From Cordylochernes scorpioides (Eukaryota > Arthropoda > Arachnida > Pseudoscorpiones > Chernetidae), in assembly GCA_030710605.1 (NCBI GenBank), contig CP092865.1:28862190-28926189 (forward strand): DNA of 64,000 nucleotides. Direction: 5' to 3'. The notes below the pieces were generated by a model. It was not told the DNA's origin. It saw only the letters and a program-made list of their open reading frames with translations, and made no database searches. The position numbers and the translations under genes are program-made. The first letter of the stretch is position 1. Every line of letters starts with the position of its first letter. Shown piece by piece: positions 21,180 to 32,797 of the stretch.

Positions 21180-22015
21180 AAATAATAACAATAAGTACCT
21201 TGCATCTTCCTTATTATAAAACAACAACAAACTAATTCACATTGGAAAAAACATATTACAAAATTTTTTTTTAAGTTAAAATACTTTAACAATTTTTTAA
21301 AAATAGTGTTTAATATATAGGTAGATTACAAGCATATAATGGCAAACCATATTATAATCAAAACGTTAAAAATTGAAGAAAATATATTTGATTTACATAT
21401 CTTCGAGGGTTTTTTACGAAAGAACTTTTGAAAATACCAAATAATAAAAGATACAGGGAGAGGTAATCCGGAAGAGCTTGAGTGCCCTCTCAATGCAAAA
21501 AAAAAAAGAAGTAGAAAAAGACAATTAAATGAAACAAAAAGACAAAATGAAATAAAACAAAAAATACAATTAAATAAAACAAAAAAGAAAAACATTAGGA
21601 TGGTCAAATGCTAACAAAAAGAAGTAATTAAATACTTTGTTTATTCACAAAAACTAACGGAACAGGAAAACAAATATTGAAAACCCAGAAACCTACAATC
21701 AAGATTCTACTGAGAGTTTTTGACCAGAATTTAAACGACGTTTTTTCCTGCTTTCTTCTATAGATAAAATCTACCATAAAACTACTTCAACTGCCACGAA
21801 GCTTGTTTACTTCTACACTCAGGTTGTTAAAAAACGGAGGAATTTTTTAATTGGAACGTGGCTGTGTCACGCTAGGTCTGCCTTGCTGACCTTTTTTGCA
21901 TACCCCTTCCTATCTAGGCCATTTCATTTTTAAATATATATTTTGCTCAGTCAATCGTTTAGCATCCTTATAGGACAAATTGAAGAAATGTACAGAAGAG
22001 AGAATGAAACAAACT
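21180..22015. other. AT-rich stretch without genes
   Basis: An open stretch at 21326-21607 (minus) is poly-Phe low complexity and not credible. No other feature seen. Confidence 0.5.
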
Positions 22016-22060
22016 TTATTGACCTCGGGTCAACAATAATACAAATTTCCAATAAAATTA
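22015..22060 (-). mobile_element. Retroposon tail variant
   Basis: The minus strand has stem TTGACC, CGA, GGTCAA and then TAAAG. Same architecture as the shared tail with a different stem sequence. Confidence 0.5.
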
Positions 22061-22089
22061 CAGCAATAAACAATGTATTTATACAAATA

Positions 22090-22420
22090 TATACACGGTA
22101 GGATCAAAAAGTTCCCGAACTTTAAAAAAATAAAATATAAAACAACTTTTGAAAAATGTAAAATCAATTTCAATCAGTAAATGCGCATGCGTAGTTTTCA
22201 TTTTAGGCATATTTTTGTTGTATTTAGCTCGCGTCGGTTTCTGCAATGTCATCATTTGGGCAAAGGGCAAATATTAAATTTTGTGTAAAATTAAAAAAAA
22301 GTATTTCACAGAGACATTAGCATTAATGAATGAAGCTTATGAAGATTTATATTTACATTAAACTCAAAGCCTTCTCTGAAGGAACGTCAAGTTTAAATCA
22401 AGGCCACCCTGAGTTTGGAT
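22090..22420 (+). pseudogene. mariner transposase N-terminal remnant
   Basis: A mariner-like terminal sequence (GGATCAAAAAGTTCCCGAAC, 22098-22118) precedes a frame from about 22244 reading MSSFGQRANIKFCVKLKKS, followed in other frames by residues like TLALMNEAYEDLYL. This resembles the first helix-turn-helix of a mariner transposase. The rest is gone. It is a different subfamily from the copy at 1020. Confidence 0.6.
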
Positions 22421-22424
22421 AGGC

Positions 22425-22920
22425 CTTTGGTTATAAAGGACTTCTTTTCCCCAACATGTTCAATTCGTACAAAAGAGAGACCACACAAAGGCCACATTCA
22501 AATTACAAAATTCAAAAGAATAATGAAATATTTCCTCAGTATTTACTGAGACAACCCAGTTTAGTTCATAGAATTTCTTTCGATTTTCTGTATAAGCTAT
22601 CTGTACCGTCTTATATGTCGATCTTAAAATTCGGTAGCATCCTTAGGTTGGCATATTAATTCAGAGGGTTGTTGTAATTCTGTATTGTTTTCACAATTCA
22701 ATAGAATAATCCCTTGTATCAATATTGAGTCAAAATATCAGACCTCCAGGGAAAAAAAATATTTTCAACAACTTAATCTCTAGATTTCGGTACGAACACC
22801 CTTCTACAGGAGAAAACATGGTACAATGATTCACCAATAGAACACGAGTTAAAATATAATCAGATACTATTTTACATAATTTACAAAAAAGATTTTGATA
22901 TATATATTTTTTCATATTTA
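22425..22920. other. Stretch without recognisable features
   Basis: AT-rich; short chance frames only. Confidence 0.45.
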
Positions 22921-22924
22921 ACTA

Positions 22925-23035
22925 TTATTTTTTAAATTTTATTTCAATTTAAAGCGCTATGTCCCCCTAGGGTCACTTGCGCTGTCATACATGTATATAT
23001 TTACATTTGTCTATACATATATATATATATATTAA
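22925..23035 (-). mobile_element. LINE 3' UTR fragment (TGTCCC hairpin type)
   Basis: Same minus-strand 3' end as at 11455-11560, next to an AT repeat. Confidence 0.65.
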
Positions 23036-23041
23036 AAATAA

Positions 23042-23310
23042 AAAAGGCAATCCTGACCAGAAGAACATGTGCTTTTCAGAAGGCAGAGCGCCATCTGGTG
23101 GAACAGAAATCAACTATTCATTGATTTAACCTGTTCCCTGATATTTGGCCAACCCAATTTCTTGATAAATCAAGAAAAGCCATCCACGAACGCGTTTCGC
23201 GTTGTTGGCGCTCGTCAGCGTGGAATAGGCTGTACCACTGCGACCAAAAAGATTTTTGGTCCCAGTGACTTCCCGAAAAACCAGGAAATGGGTATTTAAG
23301 GCCAAACTTG
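23042..23310 (-). repeat. Repeat family B, full unit with hammerhead
   Basis: About 270 bp, colinear in reverse with 46440-46728. On the minus strand it runs from ATTTACGCAAGTTTGGCC, through a hairpin GACCAAAAAT.../TTTTTGGTC, the ribozyme, then GATATTTGGCCAACCC in complement, to the end GGTCAGGAT. No coding capacity. Size and ribozyme content resemble animal retrozymes. Confidence 0.75.
23184..23223 (-). ncRNA. Hammerhead ribozyme, type I minimal
   Basis: All conserved parts are present in order on the minus strand. Stem I CCACG (plus-strand 23219-23223), core CTGACGA, stem II GCG/CGC closing a CCAACAA loop with the favoured G-C first pair, GAAA, then CGCGTT, then stem I partner CGTGG (23184-23188). 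A further T-A pair extends stem I to 6 bp. A-CGCG-U is self-complementary, so stem III is two to three pairs and would form best between two RNAs. The cleavage triplet is GUU. This is the strongest ribozyme candidate here. Confidence 0.85.
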
Positions 23311-23523
23311 CGTAAATTTTATTTTTTTTCTATTGTTTTTTCATAAAATATATATACAATAATTTTACGCCGTGAATAGAATAAACCATATGATATTAAC
23401 AATGATAAAGAGAGAAAAAAACTGTACAAAAGAAAGAAGTGTCTGGCAATATGTACAATCAGCATAATATAAATTATAAATTTCTTAAAAGATATTTGTT
23501 GCTATATAATTTAAAATATATCT

Positions 23524-24503
23524 AGTAAATTAAATTTTATTGCCATCTATCGTTAAAATTTTACACAAATAAATTTACTGGCAATGCGTTTCTTTTAAAT
23601 ATCATCAAATATTATCTCTACAGACCTTACTGCAATGATGTGAGTTATTGAATGAGAGGGCTTGGCTCATCAGTAGTGAACCCTCTCAACGGTTTCGCCA
23701 AATTAATCTCTAGACCGCTCTACTACTGTATTGGACTGGTTTGTTATATACCCTGCATTTTATATGAAAGGCAGCTTAGGGGTGTTTAGTGAACTATGGA
23801 CATAAGCTTATAGGTCTGTAGAGGTACATACATATAATTTCAAGGTATTGTATCGAGCAAAGCTCTTCCGCAAAATATGTTTTATAACCAATATATATTA
23901 GTAAATTAAATTTTATTGCCATCTATCGTTAAAATTTTACACAAATAAATTTACTGGCAATGCGTTTCTTTTAAATATCATCAAATATTATCTCTACAGA
24001 CCTTACTGCAATGATGTGAGTTATTGAATGAGAGGGCTTGGCTCATCAGTAGTGAACCCTCTCAGCGGTTTCGCCAAATTAATCTCTAGACCGCTCTACT
24101 ACTGTATTGGACTGGTTTGTTATATACCCTGCATTTTATATGAAAGGCAGCTTAGGGGTGTTTAGTGAACTATGGACATAAGCTTATAGGTCTGTAGAGG
24201 TACATACATATAATTTCAAGGTATTGTATCGAGCAAAGCTCTTCCGCAAAATATGTTTTATAACCAATATATATTAGTAAATTAAATTTTATTGCCATCT
24301 ATCGTTAAAATTTTACACAAATAAATTTACTGGCATGCGTTTATTTTAAATATCATCAAATATTATCTCTACAGACCTTACTGCAATGAGCCAAGCCCTC
24401 TCATACAATAACTCATATCATTGCAGTAAGGTCTGTAGAGATAATATTTGATGATATTTAAAAGAAACGCATTGCCAGTAAATTTATTTGTATAAATTTT
24501 AAA
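23524..24503 (-). repeat. 376-bp tandem repeat (family A) with inverted end
   Basis: AGTAAATTAAATTTTATTGC begins at 23524, 23900 and 24276, giving two full nearly identical 376-bp units and a partial third. From about 24390 the beginning of the unit returns in inverted orientation to 24503. Each full unit carries, on the minus strand, GGCGAAACC and 20 bases later CTGATGAGCC. Confidence 0.9.
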
Positions 24504-24538
24504 ATATATCTACAAAAGGTATTGAATTTAATATACAT

Positions 24539-24700
24539 TTATTTACTGGAAATAAAAATACTTGGATCAGTTACTATTAAATTATTGTCGATTCTATAGT
24601 CTTGAAAAACAGGACAATCTAGTAAAAGATGTATTGAGGTTTGTTCCTCATGTCCACAAAAACAACTCGAGTCTTCCACCGTTTTATTTATATTTATTAT
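24539..24700 (-). pseudogene. LINE ORF2 C-terminal fragment
   Basis: The minus strand reads DSSCFCGHEEQTSIHLLLDC, then PVFQDYR and a stop. CxCGxEx5HLLLxCPxF is the non-LTR polymerase C-terminal signature. A close relative is at 37850-37990 on the plus strand. Confidence 0.75.
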
Positions 24701-24984
24701 TATACAAATGGAGGCAAAATATTTTAAAATATATATATATAAAAAGGACAAATTAATAAATATAGGCTTCCAGTGCATAAATAAGGAAGCAAGTAATACA
24801 TGATTAAGCTGTAGTTATTATTAAGAGATGTACATCTGGTCTTCACTACTAGTTTTTGTAAATATACTTTTCCCTGGATGTCTGTTATTTTTACCCAATC
24901 TGAATTGTTTTCTCCAAAACCGATCATATATTGTAGTAAGAATATAAAACAAATGAAAACATTAAGAAGCGAAAGTTTCTTTTC

Positions 24985-25265
24985 ACAAATTAAACAAAAT
25001 TCTACTGTCCTTACTGCGATGAAAAAATATTGGGAGGACTTGGCTCATCAGTGATGAACCCTCCAAGCGGTTTCGCCAATTTAATCTACCAGACCGCTTC
25101 TTTAGAGCTCTAATACTGTATTGGATCATTCTGCTTTTATATTCTATACTGAAGGGTGACATTTTAGAAATCGTATTTAAGCAAACTATGGACATAAGCT
25201 TTTAGGACAGTAGAATTCCATTTAAATATTTGCATCGAGCAATGCTCTTCCGCAAACAATAAGTA
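24985..25265 (-). repeat. Repeat family A, full-length copy
   Basis: The minus strand runs from GCGGAAGAGCATTGCTCGAT through a TCTAAAAT region, GGCGAAACCGCTTGGAGGG and CTGATGAGCC to CAGTAAGGACAGTAG. Colinear with 42100-42400. Confidence 0.75.
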
Positions 25266-25379
25266 CAAGGCCAGTTAGACATAAATTCATACAAAGCAAC
25301 AACGCGCCATCTATATAAATCTATAATAGTTTGGAATTCTCATAACAGTTGGCCCGCTAATGTATCATAAATATATATT

Positions 25380-25460
25380 TTTTTAAAAATCGGCCAAGTA
25401 CGCTTTCGGGCTGATGGCCTTTGTCAGCGTTGTGAAGATTACATCTTAACGACCCACTAA
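25380..25460 (-). repeat. Degenerate hammerhead-like 3' end
   Basis: The minus strand has CTGACAA, a GGC/GCC stem, C, GAAA. The conserved G of the core is A here and stem I is not convincing. Probably a worn member of the Penelope/retrozyme repeat group. Confidence 0.35.
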
Positions 25461-25736
25461 GGGCCTTGATATATCAATGAATAGATATTGTGGGCCAATC
25501 TTTACGAGTCATTCAGTATTTGTAATTTCTACTAACGCAATAACCAATTCTTCAATAGCTCCAGATCATTCGCATTGATAGGATAGTTTCCTTCAAGGCA
25601 GAAATGGCCAAAGTTTTGTTGAGCATCTCTGCAATAAGAATCCATCTCCAGATGCTTTATTATATTTGAGATTATATGATAAAAACGGATTAAAGTAAAC
25701 ACACGCACTAATGCCTTTATTAATACATAAACTTAT

Positions 25737-25826
25737 TTCCCACTTTTATAGGTTTCTCCGTTTTGTAACCCCAAGGAGAATCCTCTGTAAGACCTGTGTG
25801 TCTTAATAAAGGCTTTTGTGTGTGTG
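25737..25826 (+). mobile_element. 90-bp retroposon with 15-bp target duplication
   Basis: AATACATAAACTTAT flanks it at 25722-25736 and 25827-25841. Ends in stem AAGAC...GTCTT, AATAAAGGC and a GT repeat in place of GTT. Confidence 0.9.
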
Positions 25827-25924
25827 AATACATAAACTTATACGTTGTTTCCCTACGGAGCCTGCAAAGGAAAATAAAGTAAAAGAGTTATATACAGTCT
25901 TCTTTCTTATCTCCACTCAATCAT

Positions 25925-26260
25925 ATTAGAGTATCAAGCTTGTAGTGCTTGTTGATGGTGTGGTATAATACATCTGCCTTTGTCATTAAGACTGGGAGCA
26001 CTACTCAGTAGTAGGCCGACTTATCTCCAAAATGAAATGACCGCCTCTGACATGAGGAACAGACACCATGTGCAGGCCGCTCTTAACATGAAATACAGAC
26101 TCATCCTGTATCCCTGGATTAGGAGCCCTTACAAGGTACTATCAGCCGGGCCAGCTGAGCCCAGGTTTTTTAGCAAGCTTGTTACTGCTCCCCCTCCTCC
26201 TTTTTCACTCTGGCTTGGGATCGGCAAAGGCGGAGTTTTTATTTACAGTTAATGATTATT
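25925..26260 (+). repeat. Unassigned interspersed repeat
   Basis: Its first 120 bp match 10805-10960 in reverse. The open frame 25980-26252 shows no domain and I do not call it a gene. Confidence 0.45.
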
Positions 26261-26861
26261 ATGAAGATTTTATATAGGAAGACATAATTAAGACAATTTT
26301 TTTTTTCGGATTTGCATGATACGCCCGAGGAAACCAAAAAATATAACATTAAATGAATAAAAGTACGGGTGTGGAAACATAGAATCTAATAAACAAGAGA
26401 TTGTTGTTGATTAAAGAGTGAAGTTTCAGGAGAAGCCTTTCTTTTAATGTGACAATCCTATTTGCTCATAAAACTCAAACATATCACAAGGGGATTATAG
26501 TCTTTTCAAAAACAATGTTTTATTATTTGTTTAAGGCTATTGTACCAATATAATATGTCCGCATATACGCCGTATATATCGTATATGCAAAATAAACTAA
26601 TCTGAGAGAGTGAGAGAAATTTTAATATCTTAATCATAAAAAAAAAGCCAAAATTTCGATTGCCCGTTTCTAGATAAACACTTCAACTACAATGTGTACC
26701 AAATTTTGAATGTCACTAATTATTTTTTTGTACCATGTGAGAACTATCACTTGTAAGAATATACTTACATAGATATTAATATCTCTGTTTATCTCAACCA
26801 TCCAGAGTTTGGTGGCTGATAGTATTCCTGTCCTCTTAGAGCTTCTTTTCTATGGATAGCC

Positions 26862-27148
26862 ATTTTTTATCTCTAGTACACGTGTTTCAGGTCATGATAA
26901 TTATGGTGGGTAGCCAGCGACTACTTTTACTGTAAGTTGACCACGTGTGAAAAGCAGTTCGACTTTTGCACTTACAGATATGTCAAAGGCCCTTTGTGTT
27001 ACTTGCACTCGCTGGTGGGATTGGACTTTTGTAAGAATCGGAGGCCATTGGATCATTTTTTAAATCAGAAAAAGTTCCCAATGCGGGATTCGATCCCAGG
27101 TCGTAGCAGTCTGAAACCAACGGTTTAGGCCATCCTTCTACCGACCCC
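26862..27148 (-). mobile_element. tRNA-derived SINE, copy 2, with target duplication
   Basis: Colinear with copy 1; B box GGATCGAATCC is changed at one position relative to the others. The flanks CTATGGATAGCC (26850-26861) and CTATGGCTAGTC (27149-27160) are a 12-bp duplication with two mismatches. Confidence 0.88.
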
Positions 27149-27160
27149 CTATGGCTAGTC

Positions 27161-27655
27161 TTGTTATATGGCATCGTAGTCTTCTTCCGAAATTGTCTAT
27201 GAGTTCCATTCTCGGCCTTCCTGCTCTTCCATCATTACAGCGATAACTTCATACACTCCAATGTCGGACAAGCTATCCAAACATGCTGGTTTTCAATATG
27301 ATCATCGAACTTAATATTGTAGAAGTTAACGATATTTTTTAAAGCCTGCAAAGAGCAATAACGATGAATTTTACGGGCAATTAACATATATTAACAATTT
27401 AGGAAAAAATTGTCTGAAGAAGGTTCTATAACAAGAAGACCGGGCAGTCTCGGTCCACTGGAGCCAGAAAAGACGGGCTTATTTTTGGGTTGACTATTGG
27501 AGTACAGGTCGCAGCTGAAACCTGAGATGTGGTGTGTGCTGACGTCATAGCTTTGTTACGTGTAGTGATCTCAACTTTAGATGTGTTCTCTAGCATACTT
27601 ATTGTCACTCGCCGTCAAATACGTCGACGTGATAGTACTCATTGGAAGAAGGAAT
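27161..27655. other. Stretch without recognisable features
   Basis: Moderate GC; no domain-bearing frame. Confidence 0.45.
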
Positions 27656-27659
27656 GAAT

Positions 27660-28830
27660 CTATGAGTATATAAGTACACAATATTGATATTACGTGTTAT
27701 TTTCAGTAGAAAACTATGCAATCAGTAGTGGATACGGCGTTATGGGTTTCAAATAGACTGAGTACACAATATTGATATTATGTGTTATTTTCAGTAGAAA
27801 ACTATGCAATCAGTAGTGTGATACGGGGTTATAGGTTTCAAATAGACTGAGTACACAATATTGATACTATGTGTTATTTTCAGTAGAAAACTATGCAATC
27901 AGTAGTGTGATACGGCGTTATGGGTTTCAAATAGACTGAGTACACAATATTGATATTATGTGTTATTTTCAGTAGAAAACTATGCAATCAGTAGTGTGAT
28001 ACGGCGTTATGGGTTTCAAATAGACTGAGTACACAATATTGATATTATGTGTTATTTTCAGTAGAAAACTATGCAATCAGTAGTGTGATACGGCGTTATG
28101 GGTTTCAAATAGACTGAGTACACAATATTGATATTATGTGTTATTTTCAGTAGAAAACTATGCAATCAGTAGTGTGATATTGCGTGTTGGGTTTCAAATA
28201 GACTGAATATAAGTACACAATATTGATATTACGTGTTATTTTCACAGTAGAAAACTCTTCAATCAGTATTGTGATACGACGTGTTGGGTTTCAAATAGAC
28301 TGAGTACACAGCATTGATATTATGTGTTATTTTCAGTAGAAAACTATGCAATCAGTAGTGTGATACGGCGTTATGGGTTTCAAAGAGACGGAGTATATAA
28401 GTACACAATATTGATATTACGTGTTATTTTCAGTAGAAAACTATGCAATCAGTAGTGTGATACGGCGTTATGGGTTTCAAAGAGACGGAGTATATAAGTA
28501 CACAATATTGATATTAAGTGTTATTTTCAGTAGAAAACTATGCAATCAGCAGTGTGATACGGCGTTATGGGTTTCAAATAGACTGAGTACACAATATTGA
28601 TATTATGTGTTATTTTCAGTAGAAAACTATGCAATCAGTAGTGTGATACGGCGTTATGGGTTTCAAATAGACTAAGTACACAATATTGACATTACGTGTT
28701 ATTTTCAGTAGAAAACTATGCAATCAGTAGCGTGATACGGCGTTATGGGTTTCAAATAGACTGAGTATACAATATTGATATTAGTAGAAAACTCTGCAAT
28801 CAGTAGTACGAGTCGAAAACATAGTAAGTA
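27660..28830 (+). repeat. 89-bp minisatellite, 13 units
   Basis: GTACACAATATTGATATTA recurs at 27674, 27762, 27851, 27940, 28029, 28118, 28213, 28304, 28401, 28498, 28587, 28676 and 28765 with small changes. Most spacings are 88-89 bp. Two adjacent units (28304-28497) are 97 bp because of a GAGACGGAGTATATAA variant. Each unit contains TTATTTTCAG followed by TAGAAAACT. Near-identity indicates recent expansion. Confidence 0.97.
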
Positions 28831-29212
28831 CTCTAGTCATCTATAATGAACACTTCCCCAATTGTATGTATATTTATTCATTAGCTCGCGTTGTGTGTGG
28901 GAGATATCTAATAAAGTTAATTTATAGCTTCCGAGAAATATAAAATTCGACCATTACTTATGGTGAAGAACGCGGAAATGGCATTCCGTTAATGGTCTGT
29001 GTCTTGACCCCCATAGGAGGACAATGTCTGTGTGACACCTTGGAGACATCCTGGGGTCACCGACTGATGGACAATGGCGTCACGCAACAGCACTTCCGCT
29101 CTCTCGTCGCTAATTAAATAATTTCTCTCGTTTAATTAGGTTTTCACACGTGCGCCTGAAGGGCCACGATGCCTGAAGCTACTCGAGCAAACGGATAAAC
29201 TTTTTTTTCTTC
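28831..29212. other. Stretch without recognised features
   Basis: The part at 28960-29190 is GC-richer with ACCCCCATAGGAGGAC and CTGGGGTCACC; no gene seen. Confidence 0.45.
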
Positions 29213-29505
29213 TTATCCCTAGTATACGTGGTACAGGCCATGATAATAATGGTGGGTATAATTTGGCGCCAGCTTTTACTGTAAGTGTTCCACATGTCTA
29301 CACATGTGAAACGCAGTTCGACTTTTCACTTACAAATGTGCCATAGCCCCGTTTGGTTGCTTGAACTCGCTGGTGGAGTTGGGCTTTTGCAAGAATCGGA
29401 GGCCATTGGAGCATCATTTTTATCAGAAAAAAGTGCCCAATGCGGGAATCGAACCCGGGTCGTAGCGGTCGAAAACCAACGGTTTAGACCATCCTTCCAC
29501 CGTTT
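29213..29505 (-). mobile_element. tRNA-derived SINE, copy 3
   Basis: The minus-strand head has GGTCTAAACCG and B box GGTTCGATTCC; the tail is AGGGATAAGAAGAAAAAA. Colinear with copies 1 and 2. A CAA-repeat tract follows at 29513-29545. Confidence 0.88.
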
Positions 29506-29653
29506 TGAGAAACAACAACAACAACAACAACAAAAAAAAACTTTTTATTTAGACAATTGACAATTAAAATAATTTTATTGACATCTTGTTAATACATGCA
29601 AAAGTGTACAGTCTGTACTATTGTTTTAAAATGATAATTATAAATAAACATAT

Positions 29654-29989
29654 TGTTGCACCAGGTTGCGGCTTGGCAGACTCTTCAGCCTTGATTCTCT
29701 CCTGTGCTGGGTCTTGCATCTTACCAGAGCGTGTTTCAACCATCCTACAAATTTATAAAAGGGAATAATGAGATAAGTCAACTTTATGTAGCCACCAGAA
29801 TCATTTATTTATTTTCTCACATCAAAGAGAGCAGTGAAGTCACAGTGTACCTAAATACAAATGATGATAATCTAAAAATAATCTGTTTTAAATAAATATC
29901 ATAGAATATAAAAATAAATAAATATATAATTTAAATTTCAAATATATTAAAAATAATATAATAAATACGCCATTAATCATGATGTAACA
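29654..29989 (-). repeat. 3' LTR of the Ty3-type element
   Basis: 336 bp; repeats 34476-34811. The pol stop codon (29973-29975) lies inside it. Confidence 0.95.
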
Positions 29990-32797
29990 CTTCCCCCTCT
30001 CCAGAGGTCGTCACGTCCTCGTGAGTTACCTCATCAATTCTCTCAAAATAGGGTTTGAGTCTTGAGACATGGACAACCAATGGGTCTTGGCCCGGATTAT
30101 CTTTCGGCTCAATTAAGTAATTTACGTTAGACAGCTTCTTTAATATTCGATATGGGCCAAAATATTTTCTCAATAGTTTTTCGCATTTTCCGATTTTCCT
30201 GACTGGTGTCCAAACTGCCACTAAATGTCCTGGTTCATAGATTTTCTCATTGTGTTTTTTGTCATAGTTTCTTTTCATTCTTTCCTGAGTCTTCTCTGTG
30301 TTGTTAATGACTACCTGTCTCGTCCTTGCTATTTTATCTAAGTAGTTTTCTATATATTCGTCGTAATCGTCCATGTTACTGTCCGTTGGGATATTCTCGT
30401 CGTCTAAGAGGGACATGGGTTCCCTTCCAAACTACAGGAAAAATGGAGAGTAGCCTGTGGTTTCTTGAATCGTGGTATTATACGCGTGGGTGATAAAAGG
30501 GAGGATTTCATCCCAGTTCTTTTGGTCTGTGCTCACATACATGCTGATCATATTGATTAAAGTTCTATTTAGCCGTTCCGTTAGTCCGTTAGTCTGGGGG
30601 TGGTAGCTCGTTGTGAAGCAGTGTTTCACTTTGCACATTTTCATTACCTCCTTCATCAAATTGCTAGTGAATTGTGAACCTCTATCGCTAATAAGAAATC
30701 TTGGGGCCCCGTGACGTAAAATAATATGTTCGATTAAAAATGTAGAGACTTCTTTCACGGTTGCTTCTGATACTGCCTTTGTTTCAGCATACTTGGTATA
30801 ATAATCAGTCAACACAATTATCCACTTCCTTCTTCTTTTCGTTGATGGCAAGGGGCCAACAAAGTCAATTCCGATTCTTTCAAAAGGGTAGTTAGCTGGG
30901 GGAATATGTTGTAGAAGTCCAGAAGGCAAGTGATTTGAACCTTTCCGACTTTGGCAAAGATGGCACGTCTTTACAAATTCTGAAACATCTTTCAACATGG
31001 AAGGCCAATAGTATTTATTCTTCAATCGGTAAGTGGTTCTGGCGACGCCCAGATGGCCATTCAGCATATGGTTGTGGTATTCACTCATGACTTCCTTCCT
31101 TCTCTTCTTTGGCACTACCAGCAACCATGCCCTACCTTCAGGATTTGGATTTTTCTTGTAGAGACACCCATTTTCTTCTTTGAAGTTCTGTGTAATTGAA
31201 CGCTTGTTTCCACTAAGGTTCTCCTTAATATTCTCAATAAAATCATCCTTTTCGTCTATTATTTGATTCAGAAATAGTCTTTCATAATCTTCGTCCCATT
31301 CGTTTTCAGGTAAGGGTCCTCTAGATAGACCATCAGCGTCCAGATGTTTTTTACCCGATTTATGTATGATTTCGAAATTATATTCCTGAATCTTCAGTGC
31401 CCATCGTGCTAATCGGCCGGTCGGATCTTTCAGATTCTTAAGCCAGCATAGTGCGTGATGATCAGTTACGATTTTGAAGTGCCTTCCATATAGGTAGGGT
31501 CGTAACTTGGACATTGACCACACAACAGCTAGACATTCTTTTTCGGTAGTCGAATAATTTTGCTCAGGTTTGCTCAGTGTTCGACTTAAATATGAGATAA
31601 CTTTTTCTTTATCGCCGAACTTTTGGACTAATGTTGCACCCAGGCCGATGTTAGATGCGTCAGTATGAATGTAAGTAATTGCATTCGGGTCAAAGTGCCC
31701 TAAGATTGGAGGATTTATCAATGCTACTTTAAGGGTTTGAAATGCTTTCTCTTGATTTTCTGTCCAGGTAAAAGGTACATTCTTTTTTATAAGACTGGTT
31801 AATATATGGATCGGCAATTTTTGAAAAAACCTTTGATAAATTTTCTATAATATGAGCACATTCCTAAAAATGATTGAACTTCTTTTATCTTTTTGGGCCG
31901 AGGAAAATCTCTAATAGCCTTGATATTATGCTCCGCTGGTTTTATACCATGTTGATTAGTTATATGGCCAAGAATCTCCAGTTCTTCGAAAGCAAATTGG
32001 CATTTTTTGTTGTTCAATTTTAAATTAGCCTCGCGAAAACATTTTAAAACAGCTTCTATTCTTTTGAGATGTGTTGAAAAATCCGAGCTATAAATGATTA
32101 CGTCATCTAGATAACATAAGCAAATTTGCCATCTAAGATTACCAAGCATATTTTCCATGTTCCTCTCAAATGTAGCAGGGGCATTGCATAGACCAAAGGG
32201 CATTATGTTGAACTCATATAGGCCATGTGCTGTAGTGAAGGCTGTCTTTTCTTTATCTTTCTCCTCAACCTCTACTTGCCAATATCCTGATTTAAGGTCA
32301 ATTGCTGAAAAGTATTTGGATCCTTGAAGTGTATCCAATACTTCATCAATTCTGGGAATTGGGTAAACATCCTTCACTGTTACATCATTCAATTTTCTGT
32401 AGTCAACGCAAAATCTGTACTTACCATCTCGCTTCTTGACCAAGATTACAGGGAAGGACCATGGACTCGAGGATGGTCTAATTATGCCGTCTCTGAGCAT
32501 TTCATCAATTTGTTCTTTTATGATTTCTCGCTCTTTCGCGCTCACCCTATACGGCTTGTGTTTGATCGGTTTCGCGCCTTCTGTATCGATCCGATGTTTC
32601 GCTAAGTTGGATCTTCCTAATCCCGACGAAAACAAATCCTCGTACCTTTCCAAAACTTGTTTCAATTGCTCCTTTTCCGTATATGCTAAATTTTCGTTTA
32701 TCTGAAATTGGGGTTCTTCATGCTCTTTTTGTTCACTTTTTCTTCCATAAGATTCACTTCGGCTGGCTGGCTTCCAAAGCACAATGTTTGGTTTTTT
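29973..32797 (-). pseudogene. pol (reverse transcriptase, RNase H, integrase)
   Basis: Entered from the protease frame at a slippery site (32791-32797). Reverse transcriptase shows YPIPRIDEVL, FSAIDLKSGYWQ, MPFGLCNAPATF and the active-site YLDD. A one-base insertion in a T run near 31825 shifts the frame by 1. RNase H follows (YIHTDASNIGLGA, TDHHALCWL, DADGLSRG). Integrase has the H2C2 finger (HNHMLNGHLG...CHLCQ) and DDE residues in GIDFVGPLP, ISDRGSQF and TERLNR. An in-frame TAG at 30434-30432 sits between SPFFL and FGREP. The C-terminal GPY/F module (KYFGPYRILKKL) then continues to the TAA at 29975-29973, inside the LTR. With the shift and the stop this copy cannot make integrase. Confidence 0.93.

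Noticed and set aside
21326..21607. 93-codon minus-strand frame
   Set aside because: Poly-Phe/Leu low complexity from A-rich sequence.
23640..23720. Type II hammerhead in repeat family A
   Set aside because: Core boxes and stem II pair, but only about 19 bases separate GAAA from CUGAUGA. After an ACC/GGU stem III and UU only five bases remain, too few for stem I.
27660..28830. CRISPR array
   Set aside because: Units are near-identical over their whole 89 bp with no unique spacers, and the DNA is eukaryotic.
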